A DNA stretch of 11,430 bases from Candidatus Curtissbacteria bacterium RIFCSPLOWO2_01_FULL_41_18 (GTDB taxonomy: Bacteria > Patescibacteriota > Microgenomatia > Curtissbacterales > GWA2-41-24), in NCBI GenBank assembly GCA_001776475.1, contig MFBQ01000001.1, positions 1-11,430 on the forward strand, written 5' to 3'. Shown here one piece after another: positions 1 to 5,090 of this stretch; the first letter of the stretch is position 1; each line of letters opens with the position of its first letter. The position numbers and the translations under genes were made by a program. The notes under the pieces were generated by a model. It was not told the DNA's origin, searched no databases, and worked only from the letters and a program-made list of their open reading frames with translations.

Positions 1-270
1 GGTAATTGATGTCAAAGAAACATTGGGTGCCAGTTCGCCAAGAGTTACCACCGCCGGTTCCATGAGGGGTCTTGTTGATTCAGCAATAGCTGGCAAATCT
101 TCTTCCGCTTCTGTCAATTCCAAACTTAAAGTAGCGGTGGCTTTTTCTAAATTTGATTCAGTTGCTTGGAAAGTATCTTTATCGCCGTCTCTTCCCCTAG
201 CGCAAGACGATAAAAGTGCCAGAGAAGTTAAAATTAACGAAGGTACAAAGGGATTGAATCTTTCGCGGCT
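1..270 (-). CDS. Putative lipoprotein, N-terminal part (continues past left edge)
   Basis: An open minus-strand frame runs from just after a TAG (271-273) to the window edge, 90 codons. It begins with a basic stretch (SRERFNPF), then a hydrophobic run ending in a lipobox-like LLSSC with the cysteine codon at 202-204, followed by an acidic, Thr/Glu-rich mature segment containing LEKATATLSLELTEAEEDL. That layout is typical of an exported lipoprotein tethered through a lipid-modified cysteine. No ATG, GTG or TTG lies in frame between the TAG and the cysteine, so the start is unresolved: a non-standard start (an ATT is at 232-234), a sequence error, or a decayed 5' end are possible. The opposite-strand frame at 23-274 is Ser/Lys-rich without a signal peptide and looks like its shadow. 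No function can be assigned beyond likely envelope location. Confidence 0.5.
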
Positions 271-377
271 CTAGGTAGCGTCTATCTTATCATAAATGAT
301 CAAGATGCAATATCAAAATCTATCATAAACATAATTTTATATTACATACTATACAGATTGAGTAAATTTTTGTTGCC

Positions 378-407
378 TTGCCGTTTGTATTCTTACTCTG
401 CTACAAT
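378..407 (+). promoter_or_regulatory. Probable promoter with -10 next to the start codon
   Basis: TTGCCG (378-383), an 18-bp spacer and TACAAT (402-407) lie directly before the ATG at 415, with 7 bp between the -10 box and the start. Transcription would begin at or within a base or two of the ATG, which implies a leaderless mRNA. No Shine-Dalgarno is present. Box assignment is by eye. Confidence 0.5.
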
Positions 408-414
408 CCTTCCC

Positions 415-1605
415 ATGACTCTTCTTGCCAAACACCGTGTCGCTTTTAGCCTGGCGGCGGCCGCATTTATTCTAATCTTTGCCGCTATCGCCATTTTTTG
501 GGCCCGCGGCTTTAAACCTAATTTTAAAAACGGAACTATCGAGCGAACCGGCCTTATTGTCGCCAGTTCAACCCCCACAGGCGCCCAAGTCTATCTTGAT
601 GACAGGCTAACTTCCGCCACCGATACCAATATTGCCTTCCTGGCGCCAAAGACCTACAAGGTGCGCATCCAAAAAGACGGCTACACAACCTGGCAGAAAG
701 ACATCGAAATAAAGGCAGATCTGGCAACAGAAATTAAGGCTTTACTTTTCCCACTCGCCCCTGAAATCAAGCCCCTAACAACAACAGGTGCCACCGGCCC
801 TACTCTTTCACCCGACTATTCCAAAATTGCCTATGGCGTGGGCGGTGACCGCGGAGGTCTTTATATTATCGAAATGTCCGATACTCCTTTTCCTTTCCGA
901 CAAGGACCAAAGCAAATTGCCAAAAACCAAAATGTATTTGACTTTTCCGCTGCCAGATTTATCTGGGGACCCGATTCAAAACAACTTATTGCCTACTTTC
1001 AAAATCAACAAGGCGCATCAACTGCCAATTTATTAATTGCGACTGATAAAACCAACGATGAGCTAAGAGATATTACCGCCTCACTGGCAGCAACGCTTTC
1101 AAGTTGGCAACAAGACCTGATAACAAATGCCCAAACCCAGGCGCTTTTAGTTCCCCAAAACATCAAAAGTGCTACCCAAGAAGCAGCTGTCGCCAGCCCC
1201 TCTCCAAGCCCTGGCAACCTAGTAACCCAGCAACCTGGTAACCAATTGAATTATTATCCTACAGGCTTAATTTTCTCGCCTGATGAGGAAAAAATCTTGT
1301 ATAAGGACAAGGCGGGCCAATACAAAGTCTACGATTTGAAGGCGAAAAAGGAATCTACATTGCCTACTTTTAATGATCTGGCCAGTATTTCCTGGTATCC
1401 GGACTCAAATCATTTAGTTGTTGCCCAAAAAGATCTGATTTCAATTATCGAAGCAGACGGCGCCAATAAGATGACGATTTATACCGGAAAATTTGAAGAC
1501 GGCTTTGTTTTTGCCCATCCCTCGGGCACAAAGCTAATTATTTTAACAACCCTGACTCAAACCGAAGGCACACCAGCAAATCTCTACTCAATCAACCTGA
1601 GATAG
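415..1605 (+). CDS. Membrane-anchored PEGA-domain / beta-propeller protein
   Basis: 396 aa from the ATG at 415. A 19-codon upstream extension to a TTG at 358 is possible but unlikely, because it would overlap the promoter boxes. Residues 9-30 form one transmembrane helix. Residues 45-113 look like a PEGA domain: IVASSTPTGAQVYLDD, then YKVRIQKDGYTTWQKDI. The rest resembles TolB/WD40-like propeller blades (SPDYSKIAYG, WGPDSKQLIAYF, FSPDEEKILYKD, WYPDSNHLVVAQK), interrupted by a low-complexity linker containing PSPSPGN. PEGA domains are surface beta domains; here the protein is probably held on the outer face of the membrane with the propeller exposed, perhaps for protein or glycan binding. The exact ligand is unknown. 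It converges with the four-helix-bundle gene downstream. Confidence 0.85.
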   Translation: MTLLAKHRVAFSLAAAAFILIFAAIAIFWARGFKPNFKNGTIERTGLIVASSTPTGAQVYLDDRLTSATDTNIAFLAPKTYKVRIQKDGYTTWQKDIEIKADLATEIKALLFPLAPEIKPLTTTGATGPTLSPDYSKIAYGVGGDRGGLYIIEMSDTPFPFRQGPKQIAKNQNVFDFSAARFIWGPDSKQLIAYFQNQQGASTANLLIATDKTNDELRDITASLAATLSSWQQDLITNAQTQALLVPQNIKSATQEAAVASPSPSPGNLVTQQPGNQLNYYPTGLIFSPDEEKILYKDKAGQYKVYDLKAKKESTLPTFNDLASISWYPDSNHLVVAQKDLISIIEADGANKMTIYTGKFEDGFVFAHPSGTKLIILTTLTQTEGTPANLYSINLR

Positions 1606-1613
1606 AAATGACT

Positions 1614-1641
1614 AGTGCACGGTGATAAGTGAAAAGTGAAG
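1614..1641 (+). repeat. Heptamer array 1L (RGTGNNN), 3' side of cassette 1
   Basis: Four contiguous 7-bp units: AGTGCAC, GGTGATA, AGTGAAA, AGTGAAG. A fifth degenerate unit (AGCGGGT) would reach the stop codon of the four-helix-bundle gene at 1648. The array starts 8 bp after the TAG of the PEGA gene. The same family lies in inverted orientation on the other side of the gene at 2021-2076. Confidence 0.8.
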
Positions 1642-1647
1642 AGCGGG

Positions 1648-2022
1648 TTAGGATTTCGAGTTTATGACATTGATCATTCGGGAAAGCATTTTGATTACTT
1701 CTTGATACTTTTCAGTAAAATGCTCTGCTTTTTGTTTTGAAACATCACCAATTTCTTCTAAGACAATAATCCAGTACAAAGTTTCGCCAGCGGAGCCTCG
1801 CGAGACCTCAAGAAAAGAAACGTAAGTTTTGCCCTTGTGAGTATAGAATCCTTCGACAATGTTCGCCGAAACCGAGAATGCTGATCTTAAAATCTGCCTC
1901 CAGATTTCGTAGTTTAAGCTTGTCTTTTTGGTATTTTGGGATAGTTTAAAGATTTCGATCGCGAGTTCATGGGCAAGTCGCCAAACGAGAAGATCTTTAA
2001 AAGATTTTACATCTTGAGTCAT
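1648..2022 (-). CDS. Four-helix-bundle protein (S23 / 23S rRNA-intervening-sequence protein family), cassette 1
   Basis: 124 aa. Family hallmarks are SFKDLLVWRLAHELAIEIFKLS-type helix 1, the RSAFSVSANIVEGF segment (usual form R-x-A-x-S-[IV]-x-x-N-I-x-E-G), and FLEVSRGSAGETLYWI. The family (often labelled 23S rRNA-intervening sequence protein) was first found in insertions of 23S rRNA genes; it forms oligomeric basic helical bundles and resembles the Avd accessory protein of diversity-generating retroelements. Its true role outside rRNA is not established. No rRNA is present here. The ATG shares bases with the first heptamer of array 1R and the stop is next to array 1L, so gene and arrays form one compact unit. 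No Shine-Dalgarno is visible. Confidence 0.88.
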   Translation of the reverse strand: MTQDVKSFKDLLVWRLAHELAIEIFKLSQNTKKTSLNYEIWRQILRSAFSVSANIVEGFYTHKGKTYVSFLEVSRGSAGETLYWIIVLEEIGDVSKQKAEHFTEKYQEVIKMLSRMINVINSKS

Positions 2023-2076
2023 TCACTTATCACTGTACACCTATCACTTTACACTTCTCACTGTGCACTTATCACC
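2021..2076 (-). repeat. Heptamer array 1R (RGTGNNN), 5' side of cassette 1
   Basis: Eight contiguous units on the plus strand: ATTCACT, TATCACT, GTACACC, TATCACT, TTACACT, TCTCACT, GTGCACT, TATCACC. On the minus (coding) strand each reads RGTGNNN, the inverse of array 1L. The array overlaps the four-helix-bundle ATG on one side and the last codons and stop of the sortase on the other. Confidence 0.85.
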
Positions 2077-2747
2077 GTACTTACTGGCCGCGCAATCACC
2101 AAAAGCCTTTTCCAAGTCGTACCCGGCGGATAACAGGTCTGCAGCACCAGAATCTGCTCACTGGTTTTCATCGTAAAGTAACTGACGTCTTCAGGCTCCG
2201 TTATTTTCGTTTCAGAAACTATATAGTCATACCGTTTGCCGCCAAAGAAAATAACTATACCATCCCCGGGCACCATATCTTTAAGTAAATAAAAAATGGC
2301 GTTAAAACGCGGGACGTTGAAAATAGTATCCGTTGAATGGGCAAAAAGATAAGTGACACCGGGCTGACCCGGAAAAGAAGTACCCAGAGCGTGGGCAACT
2401 CCGCGCTTCAGGGCTTCAGTATAAACGGCTTTTGAGGAGGCATCGACGTTGGGAATTATCGGAGCATCTGCCCCAATTTTTTCAACAATAATCGAAAAAT
2501 TTGGATCCTTGGGCACTAAAACCTTGAGGTTAGAGTCACTTTTGCCCAAAAGCGAACCGAAAGTTTGGGTGGCGCCAATTTCTGACACTGCCTCAAACTT
2601 TTTGCCGGTTAAGTTATCCCAAGCGTAGCGGGCAAATGCCGATCCCACCGGCCAGAAAGTAAAAATTATCGATACAAACGCACCCAGCATCAGCACATTA
2701 CCGATGGTGCGAACTACTAAAACTTTTTTATCAATGACGTATTGCAT
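2058..2747 (-). CDS. Sortase family transpeptidase
   Basis: 229 aa. Residues 12-34 form an N-terminal transmembrane anchor. The C-terminal sortase barrel carries the expected catalytic residues: His137 in YLFAHSTD, Cys205 in LQTCYPPG and Arg214 in TTWKRLLVIAR. The Thr-Cys pair followed by a basic residue is characteristic. Sortases cleave a sorting signal and join surface proteins to an acceptor on the cell surface; the class cannot be fixed by eye, though the TCYPPGT motif recalls class D/E types. Possible clients in this window are the exported surface proteins, though no clear LPxTG-type signal was seen. The last eight residues (VSTVISAQ) and the stop are encoded by heptamer array 1R, so the native C-terminus seems to have been replaced. 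Confidence 0.88.
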   Translation of the reverse strand: MQYVIDKKVLVVRTIGNVLMLGAFVSIIFTFWPVGSAFARYAWDNLTGKKFEAVSEIGATQTFGSLLGKSDSNLKVLVPKDPNFSIIVEKIGADAPIIPNVDASSKAVYTEALKRGVAHALGTSFPGQPGVTYLFAHSTDTIFNVPRFNAIFYLLKDMVPGDGIVIFFGGKRYDYIVSETKITEPEDVSYFTMKTSEQILVLQTCYPPGTTWKRLLVIARPVSTVISAQ

Positions 2748-2752
2748 ACACA

Positions 2753-2758
2753 GTATTA
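2753..2758 (-). promoter_or_regulatory. Possible -10 box for the sortase gene
   Basis: On the minus strand TAATAC lies 5 bp upstream of the sortase ATG, with no Shine-Dalgarno in between and no convincing -35. It fits the close -10-to-ATG spacing seen before the PEGA gene and would give a leaderless transcript. Confidence 0.35.
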
Positions 2759-2789
2759 AGAGATTTTTGTTCGGTGCGAAACTAAAGAT

Positions 2790-2817
2790 CGATTCTTAAT
2801 TCATAATTCATAAATCA
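2790..2817 (-). repeat. Solo heptamer array (NGAATTA family)
   Basis: Plus-strand units CGATTCT, TAATTCA, TAATTCA, TAAATCA; on the minus strand they read as TGATTTA, TGAATTA, TGAATTA, AGAATCG. The array lies between the sortase promoter and tRNA-Arg. No inverted partner and no four-helix-bundle gene of this heptamer family is present in the window. Confidence 0.6.
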
Positions 2818-2825
2818 AGTTGAAG

Positions 2826-2899
2826 TGCCCTAGGAGGGAGTCGAACCCCCAACCTTACCCTTAGGACGGGTCTGCTCTGTCCAATTGAGCTACTAGGGC
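2826..2899 (-). tRNA. tRNA-Arg (anticodon CCU)
   Basis: A 74-nt cloverleaf on the minus strand: acceptor GCCCTAG paired with CTAGGGC, discriminator A at 2826, D-stem GCTC/GAGC, anticodon stem GACCC/GGGTA (outer G-A mismatch) around the loop GTCCTAA, and T-arm GGGGG-TTCGACT-CCCTC. The anticodon is CCT (reads AGG, Arg). The 3' CCA is not encoded. The G at position 32 and the mismatched outer anticodon-stem pair are slightly unusual. Confidence 0.9.
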
Positions 2900-2932
2900 C
2901 AAGTCTAACTTGGCAGCCGCGTCTGACGCGGC
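2899..2932. repeat. Two adjacent palindromes beside tRNA-Arg
   Basis: CCAAGTCTAACTTGG (2899-2913) and GCCGCGTCTGACGCGGC (2916-2932) are both perfect hairpins with one to three unpaired central bases. On the minus strand their centres read GTTAGAC and GTCAGAC, the same core as the hairpin at 6073-6091 although the arms differ. They overlap the tRNA 5' end by one base and lie in its upstream flank. Confidence 0.6.
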
Positions 2933-2935
2933 CCA

Positions 2936-2970
2936 AAATGCAAAATACAGGATACAATATACAGGATACT
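2936..2970 (-). repeat. Solo heptamer array (DGTATNN family)
   Basis: Five contiguous plus-strand units: AAATGCA, AAATACA, GGATACA, ATATACA, GGATACT. On the minus strand they follow DGTATNN (one TGCATTT variant), the same family as cassette 2. The first unit begins with the AG of the TAG stop codon of the 135-aa gene (2969-2971), exactly as array 2R does for the 83-aa gene. Confidence 0.7.
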
Positions 2971-3376
2971 ACTTACAATTATTTGAGGATTTTAAGTTCG
3001 CGTCAAGAATAAGCTTTTCAGTCGAGACATAGATAATATTTAAATTGCAGAGCGTTTGCAAAGAAAGAGCCGATTTTAAGACCAGCTCGGCGCTATTTTT
3101 ATTTTCCACAAACCCGCCAACAGTCGTACCTTTAACAAACACATAGTAATTTTGCGAATTTTTGTCAAACTCAATCCTGTAACTTGCGGTTTCTATTGGA
3201 AAATTGCTAAAATTTGCCGAAACCTGGCCAGCCGGCTGGCCGCCTCCCGTAGCCACATTTTTGTACTCATTGACAATCTTTGGATAATAGATAAATGAAA
3301 ACCAGGCCAGTGTTATGGAAAAAACCACGACCGAAAACTGCATCACAACGTTATAAATTTTCGCAGTGGAGTTCAT
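2969..3376 (-). CDS. Hypothetical protein with one N-terminal membrane helix
   Basis: 135 aa. Residues about 8-31 form a transmembrane helix (VVMQFSVVVFSITLAWFSFI), followed by a Gly-rich hinge (ATGGGQPAG) and a roughly 85-residue soluble domain with two cysteines (in TLCNLN and SNNCK). I do not recognise the domain. The ATG directly follows the TAA of the 52-aa gene (TAAATG), so the two are almost certainly co-transcribed and translationally coupled. Together they form a two-gene membrane unit between two tRNA genes. The stop codon lies in a heptamer array, so the final residues may have been altered by it. Topology suggests a domain outside the membrane. Confidence 0.7.
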   Translation of the reverse strand: MNSTAKIYNVVMQFSVVVFSITLAWFSFIYYPKIVNEYKNVATGGGQPAGQVSANFSNFPIETASYRIEFDKNSQNYYVFVKGTTVGGFVENKNSAELVLKSALSLQTLCNLNIIYVSTEKLILDANLKSSNNCK

Positions 3377-3535
3377 TTAATATGAAACTGCCTGGCTAAA
3401 CTCCAAAATCGAAAGAAAGAGCGCAATTAGTCCAAAAACCAAAAGTGCCGCCGCAATGTGCGGTTGAGTAATAAATTCTGAAAAGCTCATTGCCGAAGTC
3501 CTTTTTGATCTTACAGTGACTTTCTTTTTGGCCAT
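3377..3535 (-). CDS. Small membrane protein, 52 aa
   Basis: An ATG at 3533-3535 opens a 52-codon frame ending in TAA at 3377-3379. The N-terminus is strongly basic (MAKKKVTVRSKRT), followed by one hydrophobic helix at about residues 27-44 (IAAALLVFGLIALFLSIL) and a short tail (EFSQAVSY). A basic tail plus one helix predicts the N-terminus inside. The stop directly abuts the ATG of the next gene (TAAATG), strong support for both being real. No Shine-Dalgarno is seen. A TTGACA on the minus strand (3586-3591), with a weak TAAGCT 17 bp on, may be its promoter. Size makes it easy for gene callers to miss. Function unknown. Confidence 0.7.
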   Translation of the reverse strand: MAKKKVTVRSKRTSAMSFSEFITQPHIAAALLVFGLIALFLSILEFSQAVSY

Positions 3536-3608
3536 AACAAGATTGATATGCTGTCCAATTTAAGCTTAAAGCCCTAAACTATCTTTGTCAAACCCTGTTT
3601 GATTCGAG

Positions 3609-3680
3609 TCGGGGTGCTGGGAATTGAACCCAGTGTCTCTACGTCCCGAACGTAGCGTGTTACCGATACACTACACCCCG
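3609..3680 (-). tRNA. tRNA-Pro (anticodon CGG)
   Basis: A 72-nt minus-strand cloverleaf: acceptor CGGGGTG/CACCCCG, D-stem GTGT/ACAC, anticodon stem CTACG/CGTAG around loop TTCGGGA (anticodon CGG), T-arm CTGGG-TTCAATT-CCCAG, discriminator A. The 5' C and all stems fit tRNA-Pro. The 3' CCA is not encoded. Confidence 0.93.
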
Positions 3681-3708
3681 ATTTTCCCTAAAATTATACT
3701 ATGATTGA

Positions 3709-3752
3709 CCCTTCGACTTCCTTCGACAAAGCTCAGGACAAGTCACTCAGGG
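3709..3752. repeat. Short CCCTTCGAC...CTCAGGG repeat element
   Basis: CCCTTCGACTTCCTTCGAC is followed by AAGCTCAGGACAAG and TCACTCAGGG. It is an imperfect inverted repeat of the CTTCGAC/CTCAGG kind that recurs in many bacterial genomes as non-coding dispersed palindromes. A related piece (GTCGAAGGGCTCAGGATGAC) lies at 8056-8075 inside the SipW frame. Confidence 0.55.
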
Positions 3753-3772
3753 CAAGCAATTGATTATTAATA

Positions 3773-3807
3773 GTTAACTTTACACTAAACTCTATCCCCT
3801 GTACACT
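3773..3807 (-). repeat. Solo heptamer array C
   Basis: Plus-strand units GTTAACT, TTACACT, AAACTCT, ATCCCCT, GTACACT. On the minus strand they read AGTGTAC, AGGGGAT, AGAGTTT, AGTGTAA, AGTTAAC: all begin with AG, and two are of the AGTGNNN type of cassette 1. It is degenerate and ends 20 bp before the inverted pair at 3827-3899. Confidence 0.55.
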
Positions 3808-3826
3808 TAAATTAATGCCCCAGTAT

Positions 3827-3899
3827 AGTGCAAAGTGCAAAGTGCAAAGTGCAAAGTCGAAAAAACTACCTAATCACTATGCACTAATCACTCATCACT
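3827..3899. repeat. Back-to-back inverted heptamer arrays with no gene between
   Basis: The forward half (3827-3861) is AGTGCAA four times, then AGTCGAA. Three bases (AAA) follow. The reverse half (3865-3899) is ACTACCT, AATCACT, ATGCACT, AATCACT, CATCACT, which on the minus strand reads AGTGATG, AGTGATT, AGTGCAT, AGTGATT, AGGTAGT. Each half is exactly five units (35 bp). The arrangement matches the cassettes that hold four-helix-bundle genes, but the gene is absent. The transcript could fold into a long imperfect hairpin just before the pseudopilin start. Confidence 0.8.
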
Positions 3900-3904
3900 T
3901 CAAA

Positions 3905-4390
3905 GTGAAACGTGCTTTCACTTTGATCGAGCTTCTGGTGGTTATCTCTATCATTGCTCTTTTGGTTGCCGGTGCGACTGTTTCCTGGACTAATGCCCAG
4001 AGAAAAAGCCGGGATGCCAAAAGAAAAAGCGATTTTAAGAGCGTTCAGACAGCACTGGAGCTCTACTTTCAAACTAATAGTAAATATCCCGATTCGAGTG
4101 GCGGCCAGATTCGGTGCAATGTCACAGGAGATAGTAATAACCGTGCCTGGGGCGCCAAATTCTCCTGCACACCCTCTGCGGGTTCAGAAATCATCTATAT
4201 GAATCCGCTGCCTAAAGAAACTGTCTTTACGAATGCAAATGAAGTCTATTACTATCAAGGCGCCGGCTCTCCGCCAACGTCTTACACATTAAGTGCCAAA
4301 CTGGAAAACGCAAATGACCCTGACATTGCCGCGGGAACTCTTCCCTGCACGCCTCAAACCGGCAGGAACTATTGCGTCATTAACCCCTGA
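3905..4390 (+). CDS. Type IV pilin-like prepilin (pseudopilin)
   Basis: 161 aa from the GTG at 3905, giving MKRAFTLIELLVVISIIALL: a short basic leader, cleavage site before Phe, Glu at +5 and the hydrophobic N-terminal helix, the class III signal cut by a PilD-type prepilin peptidase. Position -1 is Ala rather than the usual Gly. The frame stays open back to an ATG at 3815, but that would add 30 residues encoded mostly by the heptamer arrays (SAKCKVQSAK...), so I prefer 3905. Against this, a TACACT lies 7 bp before the 3815 ATG. The globular part holds four cysteines (RCNVTG, FSCTP, LPCTP, YCVIN), probably two disulfides, and aromatic segments typical of major pseudopilins. It would join a pilus or secretion fibre; no assembly genes are nearby. 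Confidence 0.85.
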   Translation: MKRAFTLIELLVVISIIALLVAGATVSWTNAQRKSRDAKRKSDFKSVQTALELYFQTNSKYPDSSGGQIRCNVTGDSNNRAWGAKFSCTPSAGSEIIYMNPLPKETVFTNANEVYYYQGAGSPPTSYTLSAKLENANDPDIAAGTLPCTPQTGRNYCVINP

Positions 4391-4396
4391 AAACCA

Positions 4397-4438
4397 GGTA
4401 TTCTGTATTCTGTATTAAGTATTAAGTATTTTGTATAA
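4397..4438 (+). repeat. Heptamer array 2L (DGTATNN), 3' side of cassette 2
   Basis: Six contiguous units: GGTATTC, TGTATTC, TGTATTA, AGTATTA, AGTATTT, TGTATAA. It starts 6 bp after the pseudopilin stop and ends 3 bp before the stop codon of the convergent four-helix-bundle gene (4442-4444). The inverted partner is at 4806-4840. Confidence 0.85.
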
Positions 4439-4441
4439 ATC

Positions 4442-4807
4442 TCAAAATGATCTAGCGCTTTTGATTGTGCCCAGAAGCAATTTTGTTACTACTGTCGATT
4501 GCTCAAAAACTTGTTTAAATGCTCCTTCACTAAGATAACCCAAGTCTTTTGATATGATCAGTTGATTCTGAGACTCTGCCAAAGAACCCAAAGCCATTCG
4601 ATAAAACTGAATCTTTTCTTTTCTGCTACCTCTAGAAAATCCTTCACTAATATTACTTGTAACCGAAACTGCTGCTCTTCTTAATTGGTTCACTAGTCCA
4701 AATTTTTCACCAGTAGGAAAATTTTCAGTTAATTTATATACAAGAAGTACAAATTTATGACCTTCTTTCCAAACATTTAAATCGGTAAAAGATTTTATCT
4801 TGTCCAT
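4442..4807 (-). CDS. Four-helix-bundle protein (S23 / IVP family), cassette 2
   Basis: 121 aa from the ATG at 4805-4807. A TTG nine codons upstream would add residues encoded only by heptamers, so I reject it. The protein is a textbook family member: IKSFTDLNVWKEGHKFVLLV at the start, FPTGEKFGLVNQLRRAAVSV in the middle, then SNISEGFSRGSRKE and FYRMALGSLAES. These residues form the conserved basic patch and the E-G-F turn. It differs clearly in sequence from the cassette 1 and 3 proteins, so the three are distinct lineages, not recent copies. The ATG overlaps the last heptamer of array 2R (GGTATATG) and the stop is 3 bp from array 2L. Nucleic-acid binding is likely from the family; the substrate is unknown. 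Confidence 0.9.
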   Translation of the reverse strand: MDKIKSFTDLNVWKEGHKFVLLVYKLTENFPTGEKFGLVNQLRRAAVSVTSNISEGFSRGSRKEKIQFYRMALGSLAESQNQLIISKDLGYLSEGAFKQVFEQSTVVTKLLLGTIKSARSF

Positions 4808-4840
4808 ATACCAAATACTAGATACTGTATACAAAATACT
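4806..4840 (-). repeat. Heptamer array 2R (DGTATNN), 5' side of cassette 2
   Basis: Five plus-strand units: ATATACC, AAATACT, AGATACT, GTATACA, AAATACT. On the minus strand they read AGTATTT, TGTATAC, AGTATCT, AGTATTT, GGTATAT. The first AG belongs to the TAG stop of the 83-aa membrane gene (4839-4841); the last unit supplies the start of the four-helix-bundle ATG. The array thus fills exactly the space between two genes. Confidence 0.85.
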
Positions 4841-5090
4841 AACTTATGAACACCAAGTAAGCGGCAAAAACGGCAATTGCCGCAATAATTAGATATTCCA
4901 AATAGAGGCGTGATGTCGCATCTTTCTTTAAATTATGAAAGGCAAACCCCCAGATTAAATAAAAAGCCGAAAGCAGTAGAATTACCAAAAACTGGTACAT
5001 GCTATCGAACCTAAGTTTGTAGACAATAGCCGCTCCAACAGCCAGTACAGAATATAAACAAACATATGCCAATGTATCAAATCGCTTCAT
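4839..5090 (-). CDS. Small membrane protein, three helices, 83 aa
   Basis: 83 aa from the ATG at 5088-5090. An alternative GTG-type start ten codons upstream lies inside the preceding gene. Three hydrophobic helices are visible at about residues 8-27, 32-52 and 62-82, with basic residues (KLRFD, HNLKKDATSR) between them; almost no soluble portion remains. The start overlaps the stop of the CAP gene by one base (TAATG), so the two form a translationally coupled pair and probably act together at the membrane. I do not recognise a family. The stop codon coincides with the edge of heptamer array 2R, so the natural C-terminus could be slightly altered. Confidence 0.75.
   Translation of the reverse strand: MKRFDTLAYVCLYSVLAVGAAIVYKLRFDSMYQFLVILLLSAFYLIWGFAFHNLKKDATSRLYLEYLIIAAIAVFAAYLVFIS

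Noticed and set aside
23..274. Plus-strand 83-residue frame at the left edge
   Set aside because: The minus strand of the same DNA encodes a signal peptide with lipobox and an acidic mature region, which is far more protein-like.
1648..2022. Reading the S23/IVP genes as ribosomal proteins or as marks of a 23S rRNA intervening sequence
   Set aside because: No rRNA sequence surrounds any of the three genes; the family name is historical.
3827..3899. Short tandem repeats taken as a CRISPR array
   Set aside because: Units are 7 bp, contiguous and without spacers, and they turn round halfway; no cas gene is present.
3815..3904. Heptamer-encoded peptide (SAKCKVQSAK...) as a real protein domain
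   Set aside because: It is the translation of the repeat array; a normal prepilin leader starts at the GTG at 3905.
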